A DNA stretch of 64,000 nucleotides from NCBI GenBank assembly GCA_964488865.1, contig CAZAWR010000033.1:1-64000 (forward strand), read 5' to 3'. This document shows, piece after piece, positions 51,492 through 60,780 of this stretch. Positions within the stretch are counted from its first letter, which is position 1; each line of letters begins with the position of its first letter. The stretch is from MWCO01 sp964488865. Lineage in GTDB: Bacteria; Myxococcota_A; Polyangia; Polyangiales; Polyangiaceae. The notes under the pieces were generated by a model, which ran no database searches, was not told where the DNA came from, and worked only from the letters and a program-made list of their open reading frames with translations. A program made the translations under genes and the position numbers.

Positions 51492-52925
51492 CTACTTCAT
51501 TCGGCCAAACGTCGTCCGGAAGCCGTAGTGCGTCGATACGGGAGCCATGTACTTCTTCCCGTCGGGTGTGGTGACCCCGACCACGGCCTCCTTCAGGAAT
51601 ACGTTGGATTCCTGGGGCGTCCACGCGGGACTCCCGACCCGGAACACGAAGGACTGCCAGGAGCTATTGCCTTCGCTCGGGCTTCCAGGGGGAGAGAGGA
51701 TGGGGTTGTCGCTGCAGAGGGTGCACGACGGTGTGAAGCCCGACGGCACGGCCAGCGGGAACGCTGTTGAGACGATGTCGAACGCCTTGTCGTTGATGGG
51801 TTGTAGATTGCCCGCGCCTTGCGGACCCGCGTAGAGCGTCCCCACAAGCACGCCGCTCTTGCCGCGCGCAGCCATGCTCTTCTGTACGAGAGTCACGAGG
51901 CGGGCGGATTGGAGGTAGAGTTCCTCGCGCCAGGCCTCGTCGGACGGGGCGTCGTTTCCGTAGTACCCCGTGTAGGGGCGGGCCAAGCCCATGACCGGCT
52001 GGGTCAGGCTGGTGCAGTAGACGTCGACCGGTTCGCCTTCGGGGGGCGTCACCTCGGCCCTTGCGACGATGATACGTAGCTCCGTGGACGGCAGGACCCA
52101 GGCCTCGCTGTCTTGGATGGGGTGTCGCGAGAGCAGGAACGTGCCCGTGTCGCCGTTCCAGGCGAACCGTGCGCGCGGGTCCTGCCCGCAACGTGAGCGC
52201 AATTCATCCGGGCTGGCCCAGGAAGTCAGCTGGACGAATGCGCACGACCAGCACGCCTTGTCCTCGTTCGTCCCGCTCAGAAGGGGCAATGCACTCGCGA
52301 TGCAGCGGGTGGTGAGACAGTCGGCAATGCCGGCGACGGGCTTGCCCGACGGGTCTTGCGCGGGGACCACGCACTCGTTCTGAATGCAGTCCACGAAGTC
52401 GGAGAACCGATCCGCGGACGCGGCGCATGGAGCCGTGGAGGGCAACGGAGGCACCATCCCCTGCTGGTTCGTGGGGTCGTCCGGGAGGGTGTTTAGGTCG
52501 AAGTCGAAAACGGCGCGATGGGGGAACGCGCCCGATGTGGCGTCGAGGATCTCGGAGCGGGTGCGCGGCCCCCACGCCTCTTGCACACACACAACGTCCG
52601 AGGGCAGCGACGCAAGAAGAGCAGGGGCCTCGGCGAGCCGCTCGGTGTGAAACGGGTCGAAAGCGCCCATGAGCTGGAGGTTCACGGAGTCGACGGCGAG
52701 GGTGGGCCCGACCGTACCGCCTGACCCGCCAATGCCTCCGGAGCCACCCATTGCCCCAGCGCCTCCGGTACCGCTTGTTCCACCGGCACCGCCTGTTCCG
52801 CCTGTTCCCCCTGTTCCGCTGGCACCGGCTCCGGCGTTGCCGTCTGTGGCAACAGCCTGTCCTCCGCACGCGGCAGCGAAGGTCGCGAAGAGGGACGAGA
52901 GGGCAAGCAGGCGGATGTTGGTCAT
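51492..52925 (-). CDS. Lipoprotein with endonuclease/exonuclease/phosphatase-like fold, altered active site
   Basis: 477 aa. Signal peptide with lipobox AAAC, a GTGGTGG linker, then an EEP-type domain: VDSVNLQLMGAFDP, VVCVQEAWG (the conserved Glu), GTFLLSRHPI, and the late VSTHYGFRTTF. In active enzymes the usual motifs are GDFN and SDH; here the corresponding positions read VLVGTLYAG and VSTHYG, so two metal/catalytic residues appear changed. A Cys-rich insert (DCIQNECVV, DCLTTRC, CWSC) is present. Either a diverged phosphodiesterase or a binding protein. Confidence 0.68.
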   Translation of the reverse strand: MTNIRLLALSSLFATFAAACGGQAVATDGNAGAGASGTGGTGGTGGAGGTSGTGGAGAMGGSGGIGGSGGTVGPTLAVDSVNLQLMGAFDPFHTERLAEAPALLASLPSDVVCVQEAWGPRTRSEILDATSGAFPHRAVFDFDLNTLPDDPTNQQGMVPPLPSTAPCAASADRFSDFVDCIQNECVVPAQDPSGKPVAGIADCLTTRCIASALPLLSGTNEDKACWSCAFVQLTSWASPDELRSRCGQDPRARFAWNGDTGTFLLSRHPIQDSEAWVLPSTELRIIVARAEVTPPEGEPVDVYCTSLTQPVMGLARPYTGYYGNDAPSDEAWREELYLQSARLVTLVQKSMAARGKSGVLVGTLYAGPQGAGNLQPINDKAFDIVSTAFPLAVPSGFTPSCTLCSDNPILSPPGSPSEGNSSWQSFVFRVGSPAWTPQESNVFLKEAVVGVTTPDGKKYMAPVSTHYGFRTTFGRMK

Positions 52926-53067
52926 GGCGAACCTCCAGGCACGGGCCGAAGTGGACACGGACATCCTGCATTCTACGCCGCGGCGCCGCGGGTGGCGAGG
53001 GGGAAGGCTGGACTTTGGAGACCCGCTTCCGGTTGGATTGCAGGCGGATGACGGCGTAGCGCAGCGC

Positions 53068-53237
53068 CTAGACCCAAATCAAGCGCTCCGCGCTGCTTTG
53101 GGTCTAGGTTCTTCTAAGGGGGCTTTCGCAAAGCCCCCTCGCCGCGCTCACCGCGGCTCACCCCAAAACGCCTCGCCTTTGGCTCGGATAGCCCCAAACC
53201 CAAGCACGTTCTTCGAACAGTGCTTGATTTGGGCCTA
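53068..53237 (+). repeat. Dispersed structured repeat, copy 3 (full length)
   Basis: 170 bp bounded by CTAGACCCAAATCAAGC on the left and its inverted match GCTTGATTTGGGCCTAG on the right. Inside is a perfect hairpin GGGGGCTTT-CGC-AAAGCCCCC, then GCGCTCACCGCGGCTCACCCC. No gene. It lies between two divergent genes, in a gene-free block 52926-53424. Confidence 0.88.
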
Positions 53238-53424
53238 GTGAACGGTCGGCAGGCCATGGTTGTCGGACAAGCTTTGCATGGTGATCCCTTTCGCCCCATG
53301 GATAATTGCGGGTTCCGTCGCCACTGCTCTCGCGCCTGACTTTCGGCGCCCGCCCAGGCTTGTCCGAGGCTCCCCTTGCGGGCTGTCTCGCGCGTCCACT
53401 ATATTGATCGCAGGAGATTGGACC

Positions 53425-55800
53425 ATGAGCTTGAGGCCGGAGGTGGAGGAAGCGATTCAGCGCTTTGTGGATGCGTTTCCCTTCTACGTCATGGTTATCG
53501 ACCGGTCTCATCGGATCCTGATCGCCAATCGGGGAATGGTCGAGTCGTCGGGACTGAACGCGTCGCAGTTTCGCGGCGCATTCTGCCCCAAGGTCGTCCA
53601 CGGTACGGACGACCCATTCCCGGGTTGCCCGCTGGAAGAGGCGGCGTGCCACGGGTGTGCCGTTTCCAAGGAGTTCTTCCTCGCGGAGGACGAGCGCTGG
53701 GTCCGAACCGAGGTGTTTCCGTTCTCCCTGCCGGGAGAGTCCGAAATGGTCTACCTGCATATCGCGCAGGACATCACCGAGTCCAAGGCATCGCAGATGC
53801 GCGAACAGCATGGCGCCGATATGCTGCGCGTCGCCAACGAGCTGTTGATCGCGGCGCAGGCCACGCCGTCTACCACCGCGACGTTCGAGCGCGCTCTTGA
53901 TTTGATTCTTGCGCTTCCCTGGTTGTCTTTCGAGGGCCGTGGCGCCGTCTTCCTGGCCGACGAGAGCGGCAAGCATCTCGAACTGGTCGCTCAGCGAGGC
54001 CTCGCTATCGAGATTCGCACGAGCTGCCGGAAGGTGCCCGTCGGGATCTGCTTGTGCGGACGAGCTGCGGCAACGGGTGAGTGCGTGCATGCTGCGGGGC
54101 TGGACGACCGCCACGACGTGACCTACCCGGGAATTCAGGATCATGGGCACTACTGCGTTCCGATCGGGTCGGACGGGCGGACGCTCGGGGTGTTGAACAT
54201 CTACCTCCGACCGGGCCACCCGCGGGACGAAGAGGAGATCGCTTTTCTCGAAGGTGTGGCCGGCACGCTCGGAACGATCGTGTCGAATCGCCGGTCCCAG
54301 GAGGACCGCCACCGGCTTGCGGCGATGCTCGACGCCACGACGGACCTCGTGGGGATCGCATCGCCCGAAGGACGGGTGCAGTACATCAACGCCGCGGGCA
54401 GGCGGTTGCTGGGCATTTCGCTCCACGAGGATATCCGGGGGCTTCCCATCGGGACCTTCCACACCTCCGCGGCCGCCGAGGTGTTGAGAGACAACGCCGT
54501 ACCCCACGCGATCAAGCATGGGGCGTGGAGAGGGGACACGTCGCTGGTGACCCGCGATGGACTGGTGATTCCTACTTCGCAGGTGGTGCTCGCGCACCGG
54601 CGGCAGGACGGGACCCTGGAGTACCTATCGACGATCGCTCGGGACATTTCGGCGCAAAAGCGCCTCGAGGAACAGCTTCGCCAGTCGCAGAAGCTGGACG
54701 CGATCGGCAAGCTCACCAGTGGCGTGGCCCACGACTTCAACAATCTTCTTTCCATCATCAAGGGATGCGCCGGATTCTTGCTCGAGGACCTCATGGAGCC
54801 GAGGTGTCGCGAAGACGCTGCGGAAATCCTGGAGGCGGCGAATCGCGCTGCCCTTCTGACGCGCCAGCTCCTGGTGTTCAGCAGAGAAGAGAAGGTCGAG
54901 CCACGCCTCACCGACGTCAACGGGACCGTTCGCAACCTGGCGAGGATGCTGACGCGGTTGATCGGTGAGCACATCCGCTTGAATCTGCGACTGGGGGACG
55001 ACGCCGGATTCACCTTCATCGACCCGGCACAGCTCGAACAAGTCTTGGTCAACCTGGCGGTCAACGCGCGCGACGCGATGCCCGCGGGGGGGCGTGTAAG
55101 TGTGACGACGTCTCGCCTGGATGTGGATGGGGAAGAAGCGAGGCTCATGCCGGGCATCGAGCCGGGAGCGCACGTTGCGATTGACGTTGCCGACACAGGC
55201 GTCGGCATGTCCCCGGACATCCTCGATCGCATATTTGATCCGTTCTTCACGACCAAGCCACCGGGGATGGGAACGGGTCTGGGCCTGTCCATGGCGTACG
55301 GAGCGGTCAAGCAGAACGGCGGTCATATCAGCGTCGAGAGCAAACTGGCGGAAGGAACGACCTTCCGCATCCTACTCCGGCAGGTGGAGGCCGGCCCCAC
55401 TATCCCGACGGGCAGAGTGTCTTCGCCGCCTCCGCAGGAGGGCACCGTCCTTCTCGCGGAGGATGACGTGGGGGTTCGTCGGGTGGTTGCGAAGCTCCTC
55501 AGATCCATGGGGTACGATGTGATCGAGGCGTTCGATGGCGAGGAGGCGGTTCGCCTGTTCGAGGCTGTCGGTCACAGGATCGCGGCTGTCGTGAGCGACG
55601 TCGTGATGCCGGTGATGGGGGGGGTGGACATGGCGCGTCGCCTGGCGGCTCTTCGGGACGACCTGCGAATCGTGTTCATCAGCGGATACGTCGATGGCTT
55701 CACTGAGGTCGAGCACCTCGAGGGGGTAAGGTCCCTGCTCATCAGAAAGCCGGTCGATCAAGATGCGCTGGCGAGAGCGCTCCGCGACGTGCTGAGGTGA
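53425..55800 (+). CDS. Hybrid sensor histidine kinase with Cys-bearing PAS, GAF, PAS and receiver domains
   Basis: 791 aa, no membrane segment, so a cytosolic sensor. A first PAS domain contains FCPKVVHG, PFPGCPLEEAACHGC (Cys/His cluster that may bind a metal or respond to redox), then a GAF domain (about 150-300), a second PAS, and a histidine kinase core: H436 in GVAHDFNN, N box NLAVNARDAM, G1 DTGVGM, and F box/G2 DPFFTTKPPGMGTGLGLSM. The C-terminal receiver has the phospho-acceptor Asp725 in VVSDVVMP. AGGAG lies before ATG 53425. There is no cognate response regulator next to it, so partners are unknown. Confidence 0.9.
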   Translation: MSLRPEVEEAIQRFVDAFPFYVMVIDRSHRILIANRGMVESSGLNASQFRGAFCPKVVHGTDDPFPGCPLEEAACHGCAVSKEFFLAEDERWVRTEVFPFSLPGESEMVYLHIAQDITESKASQMREQHGADMLRVANELLIAAQATPSTTATFERALDLILALPWLSFEGRGAVFLADESGKHLELVAQRGLAIEIRTSCRKVPVGICLCGRAAATGECVHAAGLDDRHDVTYPGIQDHGHYCVPIGSDGRTLGVLNIYLRPGHPRDEEEIAFLEGVAGTLGTIVSNRRSQEDRHRLAAMLDATTDLVGIASPEGRVQYINAAGRRLLGISLHEDIRGLPIGTFHTSAAAEVLRDNAVPHAIKHGAWRGDTSLVTRDGLVIPTSQVVLAHRRQDGTLEYLSTIARDISAQKRLEEQLRQSQKLDAIGKLTSGVAHDFNNLLSIIKGCAGFLLEDLMEPRCREDAAEILEAANRAALLTRQLLVFSREEKVEPRLTDVNGTVRNLARMLTRLIGEHIRLNLRLGDDAGFTFIDPAQLEQVLVNLAVNARDAMPAGGRVSVTTSRLDVDGEEARLMPGIEPGAHVAIDVADTGVGMSPDILDRIFDPFFTTKPPGMGTGLGLSMAYGAVKQNGGHISVESKLAEGTTFRILLRQVEAGPTIPTGRVSSPPPQEGTVLLAEDDVGVRRVVAKLLRSMGYDVIEAFDGEEAVRLFEAVGHRIAAVVSDVVMPVMGGVDMARRLAALRDDLRIVFISGYVDGFTEVEHLEGVRSLLIRKPVDQDALARALRDVLR

Positions 55801-55999
55801 TCGGCTTTCTCGTTCGTCGAAGGTGCCCGCGGCTCGGGCGAGTCGGTACGAAGTAACGTCGCGAAGGCCCGTTCAACCCCAACGCACCCCGCAGCTCCGC
55901 CAACACCTTCCGGTGCGTCTCGTTGCTGCGTGGCGCCCTCACCACGGTCGTCGAGCGGGGGAGGGCGGTAGCAGAAGCGCACGGAACCCACTGCAGTCA
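55801..55999. other. Short interval between the kinase and the AAA ATPase gene
   Basis: About 200 bp between two convergent stops. A minus-strand open frame here (APRSNETHRKVLAELRG and following) has protein-like composition but no start signal or stop-codon support. It could be a decayed gene end. Nothing else is seen. Confidence 0.35.
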
Positions 56000-57781
56000 T
56001 CAAAACGGCAACAACTCGTTCGGATCGTCGTCGTCCCGCCGCACGTTGCGCGGGCGACGCGGGGCCGGCTCCTCCACCGCGGACCCCAGCCGCTCCGGCG
56101 CACGCCAGCCATGGGCGTACATCTGGTACGCGGAGGTGATGCCGTCGGGCGCGAGGTCCAAGGCACCCAACGCGTCCTCGTCCCGCAACGTCACCACCAG
56201 CTGTCGCATCGAGGCTGCCGCTTGGTGCTCGAGCAGCTCCAGCACCAGCCCGAGCTTCGACGGGCTGAACCCGGCGTCGATGTTGTCCATGAACCAGAAC
56301 CCGGGACTCTCGAAGCCCAACAACGCAGCCATCACGGTGAGAAACCGCAGAACCCCCTCGGACACGCTGGGCGCGGACAGCCGCGCGCCGTTGCGATCGA
56401 CCACGGCCAAGAGCAACCGCCCGGTCGCGTCCGGAAGAAACTGGATCTCGCTCATCAGCCCGTCCGTGAACGAGCGAAGATTTCGAAACAAGAGGTCGCG
56501 ACGCTCCGGGTCCTGACACACACCGTGCAGAACCGAGGAGAGGTTCTCACCGCGGTCGCCGAGCACGAGCTGGTGGGGGAACGTCGGGCGACGCATCGCC
56601 TCGGGGGACGGTTCGAGGAAGCGCAGGGACCGAAAGGCGGAGAGCACCGATGCCGCAGCGTCCGTGACGGCGCGTGTTCGCACGGCCGGGTGCAAGGCGA
56701 GCTGGGACAATGCGGGTCGGCGCGGGTCGACGAGCAACGTGGGCCCCCTAACCCCTGTTCTGGAAGCGCGTCCGAGACGAACCGCAAGTCGATCGGGCAC
56801 CTGCACCGGCGCATCGACCTCGGGGTGGGAGTCGAAGACGAAGGTCCCACGCCCTTCGAAAGAGAGGCGCTCGCGCACGACCCGCGGGGCGCACCCCTCG
56901 CCGACCATCACCTCGATCGCGTAGTCCGCGGGGCGAAGCTGGTTGCCGTCGGGAACCGCCACCTGCACGGCGATGGAGAACGCGTCCTGCCCCAGGTAGG
57001 GCAGCTCCCTCGGGCCGCCCCGGATGCCCGACCACGCGAGCGTTCCCGCTTCTCCCCAGTGCTCTCCCGCGATCTGCGCGAGCGAGTACGTGCGCCCCAG
57101 CCCGTGCAGGAAGCGGAAGACGTCGCGCAGGCTGCTCTTGCCGACTCCATGCGGACCCACCAACAGCGTGAGCCCCGTAAGCTCGAGGGAGGCGTGCCGA
57201 ACCCCTTTGAATCGCTCCACCGTTACCGCATCGAACCGCGCGACCTGCGAGCCCAGCCGCTCGCTCTCGCCGTCGTCGTCGATGAGCAAAGGGACGAGAT
57301 CCTGATCCGGCTCAGCTTGCGCGGACACGACCCGCGCCCGCCATGTGAGCAGCGCCTGGGCTCGTCTTCGCGCTGTCTTCTGGGCAAGGTCCGTCGCGGC
57401 CTGGATCCGGCGCGTCAGCTCGTCTTCGGTCGGACCCGGGTCCGCGAGCAGGTCGGGCGCGAGGGTTTGTACGATCTCGCAGGCCTCGATCGCGCGCACG
57501 AATGCGTCTCGCTCCTCGTCCGAACCGGGGCGCGTGCTGAGAAGGGCGGTCGCCCCCTGCGCGAGGGAGTACGATTCCCCGTCGCGGTCCACCCAGCCGA
57601 GCGTTCGAGCGGCCTGGCCGTAGTAGTCCGCGTGCCGCGACGAGAGCCCTGTCGCAGCTTGGATCTCGCGCTTCTGCGTCGAGCCCCTTCGCACGGCCTC
57701 CACGAGCTGTCGCAGGCGGTCCAGCGAGTTGGCCTGCGGTACCTCGGAGGATTTCACCTGGTGCGGGGCGTCGTCGTTCAT
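56000..57781 (-). CDS. AAA-family ATPase with N-terminal winged-helix-like region
   Basis: 593 aa. Residues 15-140 read like a winged helix-turn-helix (STQKREIQAATGLSSRHADYY, GQAARTLGWVD). The ATPase core has Walker A VGPHGVGKSSLRD with Lys near residue 215 and a Walker B-like GFWFMDNIDAGFSP in which the usual Glu is replaced by Asn, as in the DN-containing AAA_15/21-type ATPases. A signature-like LSAPSVSEGVLRF is present. Such ATPases often act in defence or DNA repair, but no nuclease domain or partner gene is adjacent, so the role is unknown. GGGAGCC lies before the ATG at 57781; a 16-codon longer start is possible. Confidence 0.72.
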   Translation of the reverse strand: MNDDAPHQVKSSEVPQANSLDRLRQLVEAVRRGSTQKREIQAATGLSSRHADYYGQAARTLGWVDRDGESYSLAQGATALLSTRPGSDEERDAFVRAIEACEIVQTLAPDLLADPGPTEDELTRRIQAATDLAQKTARRRAQALLTWRARVVSAQAEPDQDLVPLLIDDDGESERLGSQVARFDAVTVERFKGVRHASLELTGLTLLVGPHGVGKSSLRDVFRFLHGLGRTYSLAQIAGEHWGEAGTLAWSGIRGGPRELPYLGQDAFSIAVQVAVPDGNQLRPADYAIEVMVGEGCAPRVVRERLSFEGRGTFVFDSHPEVDAPVQVPDRLAVRLGRASRTGVRGPTLLVDPRRPALSQLALHPAVRTRAVTDAAASVLSAFRSLRFLEPSPEAMRRPTFPHQLVLGDRGENLSSVLHGVCQDPERRDLLFRNLRSFTDGLMSEIQFLPDATGRLLLAVVDRNGARLSAPSVSEGVLRFLTVMAALLGFESPGFWFMDNIDAGFSPSKLGLVLELLEHQAAASMRQLVVTLRDEDALGALDLAPDGITSAYQMYAHGWRAPERLGSAVEEPAPRRPRNVRRDDDDPNELLPF

Positions 57782-57886
57782 GAATGGCTCCCGGCCCGAA
57801 GGCATAGCCTGGACGGGCTGGGGGCTCAATCTCGTCGGCCCGACGGTCCGTGCTTGGCGTCAGCCGGCGGGTCGAGCTCGCCGGCT

Positions 57887-58603
57887 CTACGGGTTAGGCA
57901 GGCGAGGCTCCCCCGAAAGCGTGGCGAATCCTCCGCCCGATTGACTGTTCCAGGCCCACGACGCGGGATCGGAGTCGATCACCGTCAACTCCCCCGGTGG
58001 TATCGCAGCGTTGGGGCGAATGACCCAGAAGGGGCCCTCCAGGGTCGCCATCCACGGGCCGAACACCCTGCCGTCGCTGTGCCGAAGGCCAAGCTGGCCG
58101 GCGATCGTTGCCGACGGGTGATACGTCCGCATGTACGTCAGACGGAACCCGGTGGGATACGAAAACTTGGTGGGCGTCTGAGGATTTCGGTTGATCGTCG
58201 CCCCGTTGGAGTTGTCGTAGATCGTGGCAGCAGCCCCGTACCTATCGTCGATGACACGCACCTCGAAGGTCTTGTAGCCGCCCGTACCCTCCACAGCCAT
58301 CAGCGTCGATGTGCCGATGCCTTGCGGGACGACCTTGAACGTCGTGGATCCTTCTCTCTCGACCTTCACCGTCGCGTTGTTCGAGAACAGGGACCACGGT
58401 GCGCTCCCTCCGCTCAACGTGATGCGGAGGTACTGGCCTCGCTGTACCGTCGATGTGTTCGACGTGGCGGTTCCGCCGCTCGATCCGATGTTGATCGTTG
58501 GCATGTTGAACGTCACCCGTGCTTGGGCTTCCGCCGAGTCCGCCAACGTCGTTACGCCGAACGCGATGGTAACGAACACCCATAACGAAGTACGACAGTT
58601 CAT
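57887..58603 (-). CDS. Secreted protein, unknown function
   Basis: 238 aa. Cleavable signal peptide (SLWVFVTIAFGVTTLADSAEAQA). The mature part is beta-rich (YLRITLSGGSAPWSLFSNN, TTFKVVPQGIGTSTLMAVEG and similar), compatible with an Ig-like or jelly-roll fold. GGGAGG before the ATG at 58603 supports the start. No enzymatic motif. Confidence 0.68.
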   Translation of the reverse strand: MNCRTSLWVFVTIAFGVTTLADSAEAQARVTFNMPTINIGSSGGTATSNTSTVQRGQYLRITLSGGSAPWSLFSNNATVKVEREGSTTFKVVPQGIGTSTLMAVEGTGGYKTFEVRVIDDRYGAAATIYDNSNGATINRNPQTPTKFSYPTGFRLTYMRTYHPSATIAGQLGLRHSDGRVFGPWMATLEGPFWVIRPNAAIPPGELTVIDSDPASWAWNSQSGGGFATLSGEPRLPNP

Positions 58604-58745
58604 GTGTCCTCCCAAAACGAGGTTGAGCAACCCTGTCAGCATATCCGCTTCGTTGAGCAAACGCACCATGGACGCGCCCGAATCGATTGCAACCCAGCGT
58701 AGCCGCGTGGACACAGGAGCGCGGGGACTGCTACCATTTGCGGTC

Positions 58746-59672
58746 ATGCAAGAACCACTACTCGAGTGTGCGCATCTGGCGGTCTTCGCCATCGTGATCG
58801 TGTCTGGCGCCGGCTGCCGCTCGACGTCGTCCGGTGCACCGTCTGGGCCCGCCGCCACGGTCCAGCAGGTACCCGGAGCCCCTGAAGCCCCCGACGGCAG
58901 CGCGCATTCGGTCTCTTCGCTCCCCTCTTCCGTGCGATGCGGAGCGACCGAGTGCGGCGGGGCTACGCCAGAGTGCTGCCTGGTGGTGTACGGAGACGGC
59001 TCCCAGGACGCTTCCTGTGTCGAGGACTCCCAAATGTGTCAGGTGGACAACGACAAGGGCAACGCCCTTGGTGTGCGCGGGATCCGGCGTCTGGTGTGCG
59101 ACGACTCCGACGACTGCGGCGCCGGAAAGGTGTGCTGCTACTCGCAAGAGGAGTTGCTTGGCGACTCCATGTGCGCGGACGCGAACCCGCTCCACAGCCC
59201 GTGCCAGAGCCTCGAGTTGTGCAGTGAAGGGCATTCGTGTCGTGCGAGCGCAGCAATCTGCCGGCCTGGCGTGGACATCTCGGGGATTTCGGCGTGCTCC
59301 GGCGCGAAGCGCCAGGTAGCGTGCGGCAAGGAGACGTGCAGAGGTGACGCGCCTTTGTGCTGCGGAACCGACCGGGGAGGGTTCCGTTGCTCGACGGACG
59401 GAACGTGTGACCAGGATGGGGAGCACCCGTTCTGGTGCACACACCCCGATGACTGCCCAGGTGGACAGGTATGCTGCATGATCTGGGATGGGGCGGGCTC
59501 GCCCAACACCTCGGTCTGCGTGGGCCGCTGCGCGGGGCGCAACTACGCCGTTGGACTATGCGAGAGAGATGCCCATTGCGACGAGGACGCGAGTTGCGTG
59601 AAGGACCGAAGTGCGCCCAGCCCCAAGCTACCACCGTCCATGAATCGGCTGGGCGGCTGCCAGATGAAGTAG
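58746..59672 (+). CDS. Cys-rich lipoprotein, unknown function
   Basis: 308 aa. Signal peptide with lipobox GAGC, a Ser/Gly/Pro linker, then a Cys-rich domain with about 20 Cys (RCGATECGGATPECC, CGAGKVCCYSQEE, CPGGQVCCMIWDG, CSTDGTCDQDG). It has CC pairs and C-x4-C spacing similar to the cystine-rich protein at 20491, but with less regular units. It probably lies on the surface. Divergent from the gene at 57887. Confidence 0.7.
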   Translation: MQEPLLECAHLAVFAIVIVSGAGCRSTSSGAPSGPAATVQQVPGAPEAPDGSAHSVSSLPSSVRCGATECGGATPECCLVVYGDGSQDASCVEDSQMCQVDNDKGNALGVRGIRRLVCDDSDDCGAGKVCCYSQEELLGDSMCADANPLHSPCQSLELCSEGHSCRASAAICRPGVDISGISACSGAKRQVACGKETCRGDAPLCCGTDRGGFRCSTDGTCDQDGEHPFWCTHPDDCPGGQVCCMIWDGAGSPNTSVCVGRCAGRNYAVGLCERDAHCDEDASCVKDRSAPSPKLPPSMNRLGGCQMK

Positions 59673-59735
59673 CCCGTCGACAGAAGGACACTCGTCCGCG
59701 TGCCCTGCGTGGCTGGGGGCTCAATCTCCTCGGTC

Positions 59736-60287
59736 TCACATGCCCGATACGATCTTCCACTCACCAGCCTCGCGCCGGAGCGTCAACCGGTTCGCTTCCG
59801 CAACACGTCGCTCGACACCGCCATGCCGGTACGACCCCAGGTAACGGTAGTCCACCTCCGCGTGATCGCCCTGGACGTCGATTCGGTCGTACTCGAATGT
59901 GTAGGTCACGTCGGTGATCTGGCCGAGGGTTCGGTCCAACATCGACGCGAGGGCGGTGTGGTCGACGTCGTCGTCCGTCTGCTGCGGTGTCCCGCCATCG
60001 TCCAAGTACTGCGGGGAAGCAAGCGCGAGCAGCGCGTTTGCGTCCTGGTTCTCCATGGCCGTGCGGTAGCGCTCGCACACGTCGAGGATCTGTCGGTTCT
60101 CGGGCGTGTCTGGGATGGCGTTGGGCAAGGTCCCTGGGCCTGGCTGGTAGGGTGGTGCTGCCGCTTGTGACGCTGGCGGATCCACGAGCACGATCTGCCC
60201 CACGCGTGTCGGGCCTGGTGCGGTCGGCTTGGGCGCGGTCGAGCACGCCGTGAGTAGGAGCACGGACAAGGCCGTGATGACGCGCAT
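59736..60287 (-). CDS. Lipoprotein with SnoaL/DUF4440-like domain
   Basis: 183 aa. Signal peptide with lipobox LTAC, Pro/Ala linker, then an alpha+beta domain: ICERYRTAMENQDANALLAL-like (CERYRTAMENQDANALL), then DRTLGQITDVTYTFEYDRID and GEWKIVSGM at the end. This matches the SnoaL/NTF2-like fold of small lipoproteins. No ligand is inferred. Confidence 0.72.
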   Translation of the reverse strand: MRVITALSVLLLTACSTAPKPTAPGPTRVGQIVLVDPPASQAAAPPYQPGPGTLPNAIPDTPENRQILDVCERYRTAMENQDANALLALASPQYLDDGGTPQQTDDDVDHTALASMLDRTLGQITDVTYTFEYDRIDVQGDHAEVDYRYLGSYRHGGVERRVAEANRLTLRREAGEWKIVSGM

Positions 60288-60415
60288 GCGGATTCGCTAT
60301 CACCCGCGGGGGTACAGGGCAAGCCGGCCTGGTGCGAGCAAGCCCGAGTTCGCAGCGAGGATGGGGCGGTGCGGGCCTTGTCGGGTTGCGGACGCCCCAG
60401 CGAAACCGAGGCGCG

Positions 60416-60780
60416 TCATCCAATGGGCAGTCGACGGATTCTCACACGTGAATCGTCCACGGTGACGACGGCGCCGGCGGCGAGGTCTTCCCGCGTGGAC
60501 GCGACCACGCGCACGAGGACGCGCGCCAGACGGTCCGCGTCGACGTAGGTCACCCGAAGGTTGATCAGGGACGGCTGTTTCGACCCGAAGCTGCCAAGAG
60601 AGTTGAGAAGTCCTGGTCGTGGCTCAAGAGCACTGCGGCTTCTCGTTGAGCCTCCGCGAGAACCTCCAGATCGGTCGCGCGCGGGTGCAAGACATCACCG
60701 ACTCGGGCGACGTCGAGGCCCGCTTCGCGCAGTCTGTCGACGACCTTGCGTGACACGTTCTGGTCCGCGAGAAACCTCAT
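60416..60780 (-). pseudogene. DUF5615 (PIN-like) toxin-type gene with a one-base frameshift
   Basis: The 5' part (60565-60780) codes MRFLADQNVSRKVVDRLREA and RDLSHDQDFSTLLAASG-like residues (LLSHDQDFSTLL), the start of a PIN-like DUF5615 protein, then stops early. The missing C-terminus continues in another frame (PSLINLRVTYVDADRL, then VTVDDSRVRIRRLPIG) to a stop at 60416. One missing base near 60580 explains the break; repaired length would be 121 aa, the family norm. Its start overlaps the DUF433 gene's stop by 4 bp. It may be a real inactivation or a sequencing error. Confidence 0.7.

Noticed and set aside
55742..55945. Small minus-strand open frame (VRAPRSNETHRKVLAELRG...)
   Set aside because: Protein-like composition but overlaps the kinase 3' end and has no recognisable start or family; noted only as a possible relic.
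55823..58585. About 920-codon plus-strand frame opposite the AAA ATPase
   Set aside because: Antisense to a gene with Walker motifs and ribosome site; its product is Arg/His-rich without domains.
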